Positions 10,968 through 23,400 of a stretch of 64,000 bases of DNA are shown here, in pieces. Position 1 is the first letter of the stretch. Each line of letters opens with the position of its first letter. The notes beneath the pieces are model-generated. The model did not search any database and was not told the origin of the DNA. It saw only the letters and a program-made list of their open reading frames with translations. The DNA is taken from positions 37,446,544 through 37,510,543 of the forward strand of contig OY735216.1 in assembly GCA_963457665.1 (NCBI GenBank). The letters are read 5' to 3'. This stretch comes from Thysanoteuthis rhombus. Lineage: Eukaryota; Mollusca; Cephalopoda; Oegopsida; Thysanoteuthidae. Made by a program: the position numbers and the translations under genes.

Positions 10968-11817
10968 TCAGAGTCGTTATGTAGCCTGATGAAGGAGTTG
11001 TTGTGATGATCTTCCGTAACCTGGACTGGGAAAATAGAGGAATCAAAATAGACGGCAAATATCTAAGCAACCTCAGATTTGCAGACGACATCGTCCTTTT
11101 TGCAGAGAACCTGTGCGATCTCCAACTAATACTAGATGAACTAAACGAAAAAAGCAAAAGAGTCGGCCTACATATGAACTTCAGTAAAAAGTTATGTGCA
11201 ACAATCACATCAAGAATAAGGACATAACTGTCAAAAATCAAAGATGCAAAACTGGGGAAAGTGAACCACTACATCTACTTAGAACAACGAATCACTAAAA
11301 AATCAAGCAGAGAATCACCCTAGGATGGCTATCTTTTGGCAAAGCCATTTCAACCTTCAAAAACAAGAAGCCCCCATTAATTCTAAAAAGAAGAGTGTAT
11401 AACCAATGCATCCTCAGATAGTCCCTTACGCAGCTGAAATATGGAACCTAACCAAGAGACACACCCACCCACTGAGAAGCATGCAGCGTGCACATTAGAA
11501 AATCATGCTCAACCTCACATGGAGAGATAACAAGACAGCACAATATATCAGAAAGAAAACGGGGGTCAGAGACAGAATCTATTGGAAAACTCAAATGGCA
11601 ATGGGCTGGTCATGTTGTGTGAATGAAAGACAACAGATAGACATCATGATTCACAACATGGATCCCGAAAGACCACATGCGAAACCGAGGACGACAAAAT
11701 ACAGGATGCAGAGATGAACTAGACAAATTGAGAAAGTACTGGCTCTGCGACACTCATGATTGAGAAATGTAGTGGATCTTGGGGAAGGTCTATGTCCAAT
11801 GATGGACGTTAAAAGAC

Positions 11818-11850
<33 letters not shown>

Positions 11851-11876
11851 CGATGACGATGATGATGATGATGATA
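10968..11876 (+). mobile_element. RTE-like LINE with short 5' inversion
   Basis: Bases 10968-11003 are antisense LINE (GTCGTTATGTAGCCTGATGA matches the minus-strand copy at 32213-32245). From 11005 the sense strand starts at FRNLDWENRGIKIDG, then LSNLRFADDIVLFAENL with the catalytic FADD intact. About 75 bases of element sequence are missing at the junction. Frameshifts and stops break the rest: residues near SKKLCATIT, the GQRIS region, and later WNLTKRHT. The 3' end reads GACGTTAAAAGACTGATGATG and continues into a (GAT)n tail to 11876. This is an old non-functional copy. Confidence 0.8.
11816..11876 (+). repeat. (GAT)n 3' tail of the LINE
   Basis: About 20 GAT/GAC triplets follow the LINE's last codons. 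RTE elements end in short tandem repeats used in target-primed reverse transcription; this one has probably expanded by slippage. Shorter tails close the copies at 2241, 31291 and 47320. Confidence 0.85.
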
Positions 11877-12239
11877 ACCATTATTTTATAAAACTTCATC
11901 ATCATCTTGAAAGCGTTCCTAACATGGGTAGCCGTACGAACATGTCAGTTGAGACGAATATTTGAAGTCTAGTCTATTTACAAATGTTGCTTCAGTTGAT
12001 GAGTTGAGCCATTATAAAGAACAGAAATGGCTTAAAAGTAACTTGAAATCACAAGCAGTTGACAGATGGCTGACCAAGGAAAATACCAAAAGAACATATT
12101 TTCCCATCATAATTCTACGTGCTTTCAATCAATCAATTAGGTCTTCGTTTATTCTTTTAATTGTTGATGGTTATTTTGTTTTGTTTTTGCTTTTTTTTTT
12201 GAGGCAGGTTATATTTACCATGTAACCATGATGCTAAAT
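11877..12239. other. Unassigned stretch
   Basis: No gene or repeat was recognised. A frame of 87 codons at 11962-12225 has no family resemblance and ends in poly-hydrophobic residues from a T-rich run. Confidence 0.45.
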
Positions 12240-12430
12240 TGAACTGTTACTTTACGTCTGTCGTTCAAAGCTATGGCTTTGAAGTATTCAGGTACCTCCT
12301 TTGTGAAGATTGCAATCTATACTTCCTTTGATATTAGTAAAATGTTTAACAAAGAAAAAAAATGGCAGTTCTAATTTCATTTCTTGGAAAAATAGAATTT
12401 TTTGAGAATATTTAAGTTTTTGTCTCAGCT
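12240..12430 (-). repeat. Family C interspersed repeat, partial
   Basis: The segment CGTCTGTCGTTCAAAGCTATGG followed by CTTTGAAGTATTCAGGTACC is a diverged inverse of 14040-14100 and also resembles 18960-19010 and 27455-27500. It is an old dispersed repeat of unknown class. Confidence 0.4.
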
Positions 12431-12489
12431 CTGAATACAGTTATTCAAAAAGATGAAATAAAAAAATATCAAAGATTTATTTTAATCTT

Positions 12490-12605
12490 AAACCGACCCT
12501 AACTCTTACCCAGAACTCACCCTGATCTAATCCCTACCCCATAAGCTACCCCAAAACCTAAATCCAACTCTACCTTAAACCTAAACCTACTTAAAACCTA
12601 ACACT
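12490..12605. repeat. Degenerate CCCTAA/CCTAAA-rich stretch
   Basis: CCCTAA-like words recur (GACCCTAACTC, AATCCCTACCCC, AAAACCTAAATCC, TTAAACCTAAACC, AAAACCTAACAC), with almost no G on the plus strand. It resembles a decayed interstitial telomere-like repeat, but no exact TTAGGG array survives, so that origin is uncertain. Confidence 0.35.
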
Positions 12606-13899
12606 CAAGGGCGTGTGAATTTTCTGGATTTGGGATTTTCAATAACATTTGTCAGTTGCTGAGAAAAGGTTGCACTCCAAACCAAACTCAAGACAAAATA
12701 CACGATCCAGAAACGATAGTTAATGTATAAAAACAGGAACTTACGTTGCCTTTGTAAAATAAGAATTTACATTGTCTTTGAAAGACATTCTAATTAAGTC
12801 AAAAGAGCTTAGATAAGGATCTTCACCGGGGGTAAACTCTATTATGATAATGAAGAAAGAAACCAAATACTTCACATTCATAGTTTTGTGCAATAGTCGG
12901 AAACTAAGGGTCCAGTTTAGCAAGTTATACATTGAATAGTGTAGTTTTGATTAAATCGAGGTTTAATGTAGTATGGTTAATGTATTGCCGTACAAATGAA
13001 TGTAAACAAATTAAAGTCGAAAATGAAACACACCAAATCATAATAAGACTTAGAACAGTGTACTTCTGAATCATACGGAAAATCATGGAACGAATCAACT
13101 GCACTAAACAAGGTATAACTGTATTGTAATAAGAAGCCCAACTAAAACCTCTGAAAAATATTTTTATCAAAACCGACAAATGTTTGTAAGAAATAAAGGT
13201 TTTATTGATTGAAATCACATAACATCACTCAAGAAAAAAATTCTTTATAAAAGTTCAGCAACTATAATCAACTTTCATTTCTCTACTCTCTAGATTTTAT
13301 GGGATAATGGAGACAAAAACCCATGAACTTAATATGGTATTGAAAAACCAAAATCTGGTTGGAAGGATGCAATTGTGGTAACATTGGTTATCACTAATCT
13401 TACCTAAATACAATGGGATTGTTATAGGATTGAGTCTTCCATTTGGAACAATTCAAAAACACAAATGAGAACCAGATTAAATGGCACTTATGACATACCA
13501 GAAATTGCTTGGAAGTTTTCCGGTCTAATGATTTGTGTTTTTTTGACACACTATCCTCTATTCTTAGCCTGACCAAGAAACTATAAGCAGGCTTCGGGCT
13601 CTTGATTACACCATAAACAATTAAAGCCGTCTGATCAAATTTAAATATCAGCCGAAGCACACGAGTGCTTCATTTCGTTTCACTCATGTCCTCCCTCGCA
13701 ATAGGATTTTTCTAGGGTAGAACAATACTCAAAACCCCCTCTGAATTGCCGTGGTTAATAATTTCTAGCTACAATTGGAGAAATCTCCATCTGCTTGTAT
13801 GTGTGTATGCATTGCGATTACTTGATAGCTGGTGATTGTATGAGGCTGACATTCGCCAGACATATTAATCAGCATACAAGGCAGTGTATTGTCAGGATT
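12606..13899. other. Unassigned AT-rich stretch
   Basis: No gene, RNA or repeat family was identified. Short frames of 60-97 codons here show no motif. Confidence 0.5.
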
Positions 13900-14200
13900 G
13901 AAGTTTTTTGTTCAGTCAGCGATTCTCGAGATATCTGATAAGAAACAAATGAAAAATGTAGAGTGATCTAAATTTACACATAGATATCAAAATTGGCAAT
14001 GCTGAATCATTTAAATGAAGATATAAAATGTCTGAACAGGCAACACTGAAGTAACCGAAACACTTCGAAACTGTAGTTCCGTACGACAGACAGAAAATTA
14101 CTTCGCATGATTATCATGGCAGGCTGCTCCCCACACCATATAGTCTATCCCCTTCCAAACATGCACCTTTGGAACAGACACTGCCCTGGTATATCAAATA
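13900..14200 (+). repeat. Family C interspersed repeat
   Basis: Landmarks are GGCAACACTGAAGTAACCGA, CGAAACTGTAGTTCCGTACG and GCAGGCTGCTCCCCACACCAT with CATGCACCTTTGGAACAG. The same order is found at 27380-27620 (AGGCAGCTCCACACACCAT). Inverted copies lie at 12240-12430 and 18905-19200. Class unknown. Confidence 0.55.
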
Positions 14201-14809
14201 ATGAATAGTATTTACAGATGTTTTTCAACATCAAAAACGGAAAATACGAATATTAACAAAGTTGGATGAAATTAATCCATGTCATTCAAAATATCTCTTC
14301 TTTATTCCAAAGATAATAGTTATTTGTTGTGAAATATAATTCTGTTTCCACACAAAATAATAAGGCTATGGCATCAGCAATAAATGCATTCGTGGAGTAA
14401 TTCATTCTAAAATTGCCAAGGTTCACCAATAAGTCTGCAGACTAATAATGAAAAAAGCAATTATATTACACAAATATTTATTCTTCAATGTAATCTCCTT
14501 TGTATGCTTGTCCATAGATCACATATATCAAACATTATTCAGTGGACATTTCAGATCAAAATTAGCTTAATAATTGTCAGGCTCGTTAGTAACGAGGTAT
14601 CCTTTTATATTCGAAACAAGTTAATCTAAATATTTGCTGCTTAAAAGAACTGGTTTTCATCATTGAGCTACGAACCTCTGTGTGATCTAATAGAAGTTAA
14701 TTATGCATTGTTAATCTAATCTGGGCAAAAATACGCAGAGAAATTAGAGGAGCAACTGCAAAATAAGCAAATATTGATTAATTTCAAACAGACTAATTTT
14801 CGAAGAGGA

Positions 14810-15000
14810 AAAAACTAAAATTAAAAGGAAATCCATAATTAATTGAGATTTTTTAAAGACCGTTTAATCTGATTTGCATAATATGTGTATCCGTCGGGAG
14901 TATCTTATGATAATTCGCTAAAAGTCCGTTTGTCTATATGTACTCACCCACCACAAAAACTACTTGATCCATGAAATTTTCAGTGAGTGTTTTAACAAAT
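14810..15000 (+). repeat. Leader of the block-2 composite repeat
   Basis: TTTAATCTGATTTGCATAAT with its flanks recurs at 19545-19560, and TATGTACTCACCCACCACAAAAAC recurs at 18200-18225. So the DNA on both sides of the LINE at 15800-17925 belongs to the same composite repeat family. Confidence 0.5.
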
Positions 15001-15800
15001 TAGTTTTTGGAAACCATCTCTCAAAATATGAATTTAGGGCGTTTCAAATCGGGTGGGGGGATTATTTGTACTTATATGGTAAAATACTTTTTGATGACGT
15101 AATAAAAGAACATTTTATATTCTCTTTTCTCAACTCAATCCTTGGAGATAAAAATGTGACGTAGACTTCAGAAAGAAGCAAAAAATTTTTAACATATCTC
15201 ATATCCCAATGTTTTTTGGTTGAACATGGATACCTTGAATACCGGTGTTTTGATTAGTTTCCAAAACCAAAGTATGGGTATCAGCGATAATATCAATCAC
15301 ATGGGGGGATATTTTATTTTTCACTTGTAGAGATCAAAATCAATTGGGAACTTTCATTTCTCACTCTTACAGATCAAAATCTTGGGGAAATGTTTTTCAT
15401 CTCTTTTTTTAGGAGTCAAAATCGGAGACGGGAATTCTTTTTTTCCTCTTTTTCTTTTCCTTTCAAGTTCAAAATCCAGGGGAGTTTATTCTTTACTTTG
15501 GGGGGGTCATATTCAGAGGGAAGATTTTTTTTTCACTTTTAAAGTTTGAAATGAAGGGCCATTTTTCTTTACTTTTAAGGGTCGAATTCATAGGGAATTT
15601 CTTTTTTATTTTATTTAGGAGTCAAATGGGGTGGGGTCAAACTTTTAAGGGTCAAAATCAAACGGACCTATTTTTACTTCTAGGGGTCAAAATGGGGATA
15701 GAGGAAGATTTTTTTTTACTTTTAGAGATCAAAATCGGGAGATTTTTTCCACCTTCAGGGCTCAAAATCGAGAAGAAGATTTTTCATCACCACTTGTAGG
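15000..15800 (+). repeat. Degenerate GGGGTCAAAATC minisatellite, block 2
   Basis: Roughly fifteen imperfect units of TTTTTACTTTTAGGGGTCAAAATCGGGGA occur, each 40-60 bases, ending where the LINE begins near 15800. The strand is strongly biased to T and G. Related blocks lie at 4610-4885 (inverted) and 18230-18680. Confidence 0.65.
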
Positions 15801-17925
15801 GGTTGAAAGGCAGATGTTGTGGTCTACTTTTTCCAACTTTGCCCTTTCGATTCTGATCGTTGTGAGTTTGTTTACGACATGTTTGTTATATGAGACCTTT
15901 GTTTTGCTGAAGTTCAGGTGAAGACAAACTTTCATGCTTTCTTCATTCAATGTAGTTGGAAGTCATGGAGGTTCTCAGCAGTAAAGACGATTTTGTCTGA
16001 AAATCTGAGACGGCTTAGGTTTTTGTCGTCTATTCTGATTCCTTTATTTTCCCAGTCTAGGTTCCGGAAGATAATCTCGAAGCAGACTGTGAAAACATTG
16101 AGGGAGCTGGTATCACTTTGTCTTACCCCTTTTTGGAGCTGAAAGGGCTCATGTACCCTGATATAGGAGTTGCTATGATTGTATATATGTTGCAGTACTT
16201 TGACGTATACAAGGTCTAGACCTTGTAGAGTGTTATTCTTAATGACCTCAGGAATTGAAAGCCTTCCTGAAGTCGATAAATGATCCAGCGAGTGGCATTT
16301 TATATTCCGCTACTTTCTCTTTTAGTTGATTTATCGTATTGAGATGATCTGTGGTCGAGAAGCTTCTTCTAAAGCCAGCTTGTTCCCGTGGTTGGTTGTC
16401 ATCAAGCGTTTTGGTGATTCAGTTGGTGGTAACTTTGGTGAAAAGTTTGTAGATACACTTAAGTAGACTTATTGATCTGTAGTTGTTGAGTTCCCTTTCT
16501 CATACAACATCATTATGATTGCGGTGTTCCAATCTTCAGGGACTTTACTGGGTTTATGGTATAAGTTGAATAGAATGGTTATTTTCCTAGAGAAGGCCTT
16601 ACCAGCTTTTTTGAGTAGGTCACAGGTGATATTATCTAATCCAGGGGGCTCTCCTTTTTTCTTTGTTTGATAACTTGCTTCACCTCCCACGGCGTAACGT
16701 CCGGGAAATCATCGAACTGATTACTCGCACCGAACACATCTTATTTGTTGTATTGTGTTCCTTGTTTAGAGGAGTTTTTGGTAGAATTCTGGAGCACGTC
16801 CGACGATCCGGGCCCTGTCTGTTGTTCGTTCTCCATTTCCTTCGAGTACACTAGTGTTTTGTTTTTGATCTGTATTGAGAGTTTTGTTAATAGCTTTAAA
16901 ACACCTACCTTTTTCGAGAATTGTTCGATGAAGACTGTCATGTATCTTCTCTTCTCTTCGTTTCTTTTGGATGGTTTTATTTAGTTCATTTGCTTCAATT
17001 TTCTCTGCATTTTTCCATGAGATTCTTGATTTCATCCGAGACTTTACTGATGGTCTGTGTGCTCTTTAGTTTAAACATAGTGGCAACTTCAATTAGAGAG
17101 GCTGTTTCTTTGTTGTTGAATTCATTGATGTTGGTGTTGTTCTTTTTTGGTTCGGTTCATATCTGTTTTTCAGTTCAAGTTAGAAGGATCGAGTGAGATC
17201 TTTAGGTACGTTTAGTAGTTGCATTTTGGTGTGGAACATTTTCCTGCGTTCTTCGTTGGTGCTGATTTGAATTTTACATCTTATGATTCTGTTCTTTCTT
17301 CCTAACTTGACTTGATTTAGGATTTGGATATCTTTGACTGTGTTGCTTTTGTCCACAAGGATGTAGTATATTCCGTTCTTGGTTTCATGGTTGGGGCTCT
17401 TCCAGGTCCATTTTTTATTGGGTTTCGTTTTTGGAGAATGTGTTTTTGATTTTGAATTCCTTTGTGATTGCGAAATTTACTAGTTCTTCACCTTTTTTGT
17501 TCCGCACTTCATACCCGAACTTGCCGATGCAACGTTCATTTCTGTGCCCTACCTGTGCGTTGAAGTATTTTCTTTGAGTAGGGAGTTCAAGTCATCGTAG
17601 AAGTTGGTGATATCCTATTGACTGCGAAGTAGGATCGTGGACTTGGATGATGTTCAGTTTTAGTGTTAGTTCTTTTCCGGTCGTCTAATTTAGCTAATAC
17701 CGATTATGTCTCATTTGATGTTTTTGATTTCATTTTCGAGATTGAACAGATGTCCCAGCAAGAAGAGCCGGTGTAATTTTAATTGAGTGAACTATGGGAA
17801 GTGTTGGTCCATGCTCTGTCACGCTGGTCCATGACGTGTTGAGGAGGGGGGGTCTGGTGGCCTAGTCACAACCGAGAGCTTCACTGGCTCTTAGCACCTA
17901 TTGTATCTGCTCTTGATAAGGTAGA
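15800..17925 (-). mobile_element. RTE-like LINE, longest copy: 5' UTR, endonuclease, linker, RT
   Basis: Reading on the minus strand from 17925, a 5' leader shared with 44840-45040 comes first. The endonuclease start follows (NEIKNIKxDIIGIS), then a deletion to the endonuclease C-terminal half with FYDDLNSLLKENTS, WTWKSPNHETKN and ILVDKSN, the APE-type TWxSP...IDYI region. The linker has NTSVLEGNGERTTDRARIV and the EFYQKLL block. At 16469-16690 PPGLDNITCDLLKKAGK and VPEDWNTAIIMML open the RT domain. The RT continues to LEKVDHNICL near 15810, where minisatellite sequence takes over. The whole C-terminal tail and GAT end are absent. Many stops and shifts make it dead. It gives the domain order of the family: leader, endonuclease, RT. 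Confidence 0.8.
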
Positions 17926-18149
17926 TATGGGTGTTCGCAGAGCTGTATAGAATAAAATCAGATATAGAATATGGGACAGACAATTTTTGTTTTTTGTTTT
18001 TGTAGAATCATAGCTATGATTCCCATCCCTGTCAATTCGTATGTATTAAATATTGAAACAAAAGGTAAGCAGGGCAAAGACAATACTAACGCATTTGAGT
18101 TCAAATCAGGGTCGATTTTAATTCACATCAGGATCGATCATATGAGTGA
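17926..18149. other. Short unassigned spacer
   Basis: Between the LINE leader and the next composite repeat nothing is recognised beyond a T-rich run at 17981-18003. Confidence 0.45.
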
Positions 18150-18680
18150 ATGTTAGTCTTATCATGATTCGCCAAATGTCCATCTCTCTATATGTATATA
18201 TGTACTCGCTTACCACAAAAATGACCTGATATAAATCCATAAAATTTTCTGTGGGTGCGGAGTTGATCCCCGAGAAGTGTCTTTAGCAAATTAATTTTTG
18301 AAACCCTCCCCCAATATGTTTTTATGGGTTTCAAATCAGGGAGAGTCTATTTTAGGGACCAAAATCAAAGGGAACTTCTTTTTTTTTCACTTTTAGGGGT
18401 TGAAATCAAAGATGATTTCCTTTACTCTTAGGGGTCAAAATGAGGGAGGAGTCCACTTTTTGGTGTCAAATTCGAAAGGGTCGAAATACAAGGGAATTTT
18501 TTTTTTACTTTTAGGAATCAGAATGGGGAGAGGGGATTTTTCCACTTTTTGGTGTCAAATTCGATGAGGAGATTCTTTTTTCCCCTCCAGGAGTCGAAAT
18601 CCAAGGTTTTTTTTCCACTCTCAGGGGTCAAAATGGGAGGGACGCTTTTTGGTGTATCAAAGATTTTTCCACAGTCACTT
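18150..18680 (+). repeat. Composite repeat with minisatellite block 3
   Basis: It opens with TATGTACTCGCTTACCACAAAAATG, the counterpart of 14938-14962. CAAATTAATTTTTGAAACCCTC follows, like 14995-15020. Then come units of TTTTTGGTGTCAAATTCGA and CTCTCAGGGGTCAAAATGGG. It parallels 14930-15500 closely enough to be a second copy of the same composite. Confidence 0.55.
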
Positions 18681-18904
18681 CTTCTGCATCGTTGCTTTAC
18701 GTACTAAGCACAATGTCTCTAAAAGTTCTCAATGAATTTCGATTAAATTTAGTCCAAGGTTGGGCAATGAAAAAAGGCTACGGAAGAAGTGTTTACCTTT
18801 TGTGGCAGATGCACGTGTTTTTCAATCACCCAAGTATTTTCGTTAAAATGAAGTACATTGAAGAAATCCTTTTTCTAAAACACATTCTCCTGAATTTTAT
18901 TTTT

Positions 18905-19200
18905 GTTGAGGGTTCTATTTACGATGTATATATACTGCTCAACAGAACCCTTTCTCTCCGTTCATCGTGCGTAACTACAGCTTCGAGGTATTGTGATTAG
19001 TTTCCTTTATTTCAATGAGAAAGCATTATTCGATTTGGGGGGAAGAGAATTTATATATGATATAACTATGCTGCGAAATTTAACCCTCTATTTCCATTCA
19101 TCCCAACAAGTTTTGGCTCTGAAGTATTTCGATTAGTTATTTCTACTTTTTTTTATTTTGAATGAAGGGTTCTATTTACTTTGTATGTATACTGCATCTG
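18905..19200 (-). repeat. Two neighbouring family C-like copies
   Basis: GAGGGTTCTATTTACGATGTATATATACTGC at 18908-18938 recurs at 19164-19194, and CATCGTGCGTAACTACAGCTTCGAGG recurs in decayed form near 19100-19130. The pair makes a loose tandem with about 256-base spacing. Confidence 0.45.
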
Positions 19201-19479
19201 TATATTGTACAAATCAAAGACACATTTATTTTGTTGGTACGATATAACGCAGTTTGTTACAGAATAATTCGAGCATAATGGCCGGCCATAAAGCGAGTTG
19301 GATATAAAGTTGAATTATCAAATCCTAGACTAAATAACCAGCCTAACCGGCGGGTAATTGCTGTCTGATTTCCAGCTTTCTATCTAATAAATTCTTTTTT
19401 AGACAGCAATTTGAACTGCCCCTTAAGGCGAGTATTTACTCTACCAATGACTAATTTCATACAAACTAATGTTCGGAGC

Positions 19480-19590
19480 GGGGAAAATAAAATTAAAAGA
19501 GGAAATCTATGATCAAATGAGATTTTTCAACATCCGTTTAATCTGATTTGCATGATATGTGCATCCATAACACGAATGACCTTGTTTACC
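19480..19590 (+). repeat. Third copy of the composite-repeat leader
   Basis: AAAATAAAATTAAAAGAGGAAATC and TTTAATCTGATTTGCATGAT repeat the order seen at 14815-14885. No minisatellite follows here. Confidence 0.5.
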
Positions 19591-19929
19591 CATGCCGTCA
19601 AAAAATGACAGCAGTATTTAAATAATTGCATTGTCCTTATAAGATATCAACAACATTGTGCTTCTTTATATTTTCTTGTTTATGTTCAATCAATAATAAA
19701 CCCAAATTGTTTTTTCATTTTTTCAGAAATACATAAATAAATGAATAATGAATAAGGGAAATTAATTTTCACTTAACATTTAATAGTTATTCCAGTTGAC
19801 AAATGTCAAATTTTACAGGAAGAAAATATAGTCTATCATGTGCCTACTTATATAAGTAGATGAGAAAGACTGCAATGACTGTCTTTACACCTGGAGGGCC
19901 GAAAGCCAAATGACGAAATTAGTTTTGTT

Positions 19930-20010
19930 ATCTGGCTGGGATCGAAACAACATCTCTCCGTAACAACCTAAACAATCTAAAAAGAATCTCCCGACCAATA
20001 AAATACGCTG
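19930..20010 (-). repeat. tRNA-like SINE remnant
   Basis: On the minus strand GTTTCGATCCCAGCC is a good B box, and TTTTATTGGTCGGGAG about 45 bases upstream is a poor A box. It reads as an old tRNA-derived SINE head. Confidence 0.35.
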
Positions 20011-20210
20011 CAAGTGATTGTGTTGAGACTCCTATTCTGGAGCTTACCTCCATGTATAAATAACAAACTTCCAACCAATTCCTCAGTAACTGAACGGTAT
20101 CTTCAGACAACTAATCGGAGACAAGAAAGAAAAATTAATCACAGAACACATGTTTTCGTGCTCACAGGTACATTTCATGAAAATCTTTCCGACCTATGTT
20201 ACTTCTGCTG

Positions 20211-23084
20211 AGCTTAAACTTATCCTTGTTTCATGTCCTTTTACAAAATGAAAATTTGGTGTTGAATTTGTGGTAACTTAAATCGTATAAGTTGATATAG
20301 GATAAATTCTTGCACAAGATACGTTGGTTCAGAACCATAAAAGTTAACGATGGCTGATCTAACGATAGTAATTGTTAACTACTGAAATATCATAACGCAC
20401 CAGAAATGTTCTAATCGGATCGAATATTCTTTATATTATAGGACGTTTCGAAATATCTGAGTTTTGTCATGTTTGAAATCATAAAACACATTTAATGCAT
20501 TTTATTCGGAAGCATTTTCCTTGAATGGTCTTCTGGATTTATTTTGATATGCACCGACAGCGATTTTTCCACCTGATCTAGCTTTTTTGTTTAAAGATCT
20601 TTTAGAATACTCTCTACACTGCTAATAAACTTTTTAGGATGACCAAGAATGAATAAAATGTGTACATACCCCGATGAGTTTTCATTGCGAGAACAGAAGA
20701 TACAAAAAAATCGATTTTGGTCCTTTTGCGATAGTCAAATAAAAATATCTCTGAGATTCCTGTAACAAGTCAACTCGATGGGAAAGTATATTTCGATTAA
20801 GTCTTGTCCCAACAAGAACGTAACGTGTCCCTGTTTGGATTTCATTGGCATGTGGCGTTTATAGGGCCATAAAATACAACGTCAAACTAAAGGCATAAAA
20901 TCTCAACATGAGGTCTATAATTAGATTAAAAGTGAAGTTTCTTTTCCGGAGTATCGTATTGTATTGAGAGATAGCTTATTAAATTTAGCAAATCCGGAAA
21001 ACCGATTAAATTCATAATGTCTACAACTATTCTTAGAGCAAAATTGTTCTGAATGTGCAGGGTTTTCTTTAGTGGATATGTAATTGATGTTACTAATGTT
21101 TGAAGACTGGAAAAGAATATTTCTATGCTTTTACAGATTTACTTTTTTTCATATGTTCCTTTTGTTTGAAATTTCTTACAAAGTACAATAGGACTAATGA
21201 ATATTAAGGCGTTTCTAGAAAGCAAAAACCTCAAGACTCTCTGAATCCAGTCATTTCGAAGTTCTCATACCGTGATAAGTGCGATATAACATCGAAAATA
21301 AGATGGAAATGAGGATATTGGATTATGTATAAGTGTGTGTCCGTGGTCAATGTTCGGATAAGATTTGATTTATCCGACAGGATGGTATTAAAAAAACACA
21401 GTGGAAAGCAAAATGTGTCGCTGACGATAACATTATTTATTAAATCGTCATCTTTCCTCATGTTAACAAAATCGGCTGAACAAACCTTCATTTTTTTTTC
21501 ATACGCAGGCAGTTATCCACTGAGCCCTTAACACACTGTTCCATATCTTCCACATACCTTCACACTCATAAACCTATACACCAATACATGCATACCCACA
21601 CAAATATCATAGCTACATACACATACTTGCACACGCTCACACACTGAGACCTATGCACATAATGCACAAATATACATACGTACTGAATATCCACAAACAA
21701 GTAATATGACTCTCAGATAAAACTTCTTGAGACTAGATATACATATTGAATGGATGAAATAACAAAATGACCAATAGATGAATTCCTCTCCTTTACTTCC
21801 TACTGTGAGGCTGGACTTCGATGACGTCTTATTCGGTCGACACCCGGGTTCTGCATGGACGTCAGTAACTTTTGTTTTACAGTGTAGTGCCATTTCCTAT
21901 CCGCTTCTGTCTCTATAAAAGTCTGTATTCCACAGACGAAATACATAAGGCTCTTTTTCGAAAAGTTTTGATGACTGATTTGTGGAATATTTGAAAAAAA
22001 GGCATTATAACAAATAGTCGGTTTGGTAGAATCGAATCTCGATCTTGACTATAATCATTGTTTTAGGAATAATCCCAGCAATAAGAATATTAAAAAAAAA
22101 CTTATATCGTACTATGAGAAATTAGTGTTGTCAGAGAAGACTAAAGTCAGTGTTAATGAAAAGTAAAGAATACTCTCGTAAAAGAAATTGTTTCTATATT
22201 GTTGTGTGCCTTGTTACTCATTATTATATTCTATCGATCTTGCATGATCGTTTTAATTTAGTGGAGATAGCTACCTTATAATTTTAGTAAAGAACGTTAA
22301 AGCTAAAAGTAAATTTCACTCCGGGACAATGTCGTTGCTAATTTTTCTGTGCATTGTAGTAAAACGTTTAACACAGAAAAATAGCTCAAAGAGTAACCTT
22401 CATTTAGTTAGTTACAACCAAATTATCTTGCTTGTTGCTTCTTTACAATTGTTAATTAGATAAGAATATGTTTATATAACAAGATATATTGTCACCTTTA
22501 CTTCCCTTCATCTTGCATTTCAAGTTAAATCAAATACTCCCTCCAAAGGTTGATATCATAACCACAAGCGTGGACCGATATTCAAATGCATGAATGTTGG
22601 TTTAGATATTTAATGTATCTGTAGTACTTGAATACTGGGGGACAGTTAAATGAATTCAACAACATAGTAAGAAAACAATTACATCTGAATATCGCTCTCC
22701 TGGTCGTAAAAGTTTGACGGGAATGATAATCATTTTCTATACTTTTTACACATGAACAATCAGAACATACCAATCGCTACCAAGAAACTAAAATCGCGTA
22801 ACACTGAGTAAACAAGAGTCCTAAACGGTTGGTGCTGACGAATATTGGTCAATCTTTTTGGCTTTCTTCAAATACTTGAATAACGCACATAAAAACGTGG
22901 ATATGAATACATTGTTATTTTTTTACCTGCAAGTTTCTTAGAGAAACACCGCTCTTTTCTATGGAGAGTCAATTTATTAGTTCGTATTAAATGAGCATTA
23001 TGCTGGACTCGTAAGTTATCGATAATGAACTCGACCTTTAATATGGCCTATTGTCTGATGTGGATTTGAATAGATAAATTAAAC
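20211..23084. other. Unassigned stretch with one CA-rich patch
   Basis: A degenerate CATA/CACA simple repeat lies at about 21530-21680. Otherwise I see AT-rich DNA with only short motif-free frames. Confidence 0.5.
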
Positions 23085-23400
23085 AGGTCTTGTTAGTCAC
23101 CCAATAAAATCTGTCATGTGACCAAAATCTTTTGGTAGCATACAGTGTTGGTGGTGATCGATTGAAAAATTGGAAAAATATAATTTTGAAAGAAAAATAC
23201 AAGCGTGAATACTGCCAGACACAGATTAAGAGACCAATTTAGCATAAACTTCTGTTGTAAATTGAAGCCCGCACTAAAACCTATTTGGGGGATTTTAAAA
23301 GTTTTCTTCCAGACATAATAAGAGTATATGTTTAGATTTTTAGCTTTGTAGCTCCAGGTAAAGCTTGTACGGCTTCTAAAAAAAAAATTGGCACACTCGC
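23085..23400 (+). repeat. Family D interspersed repeat, copy 3
   Basis: Forward orientation: CAGGTCTTGTTAGTCACCC, TTTTGGTAGCATACAGTGTTG, AGCGTGAATACTGCCAGACAC and TTTAGCATAAACTTCTG. It is broken after the TAGCTCCAGG region. Confidence 0.75.
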
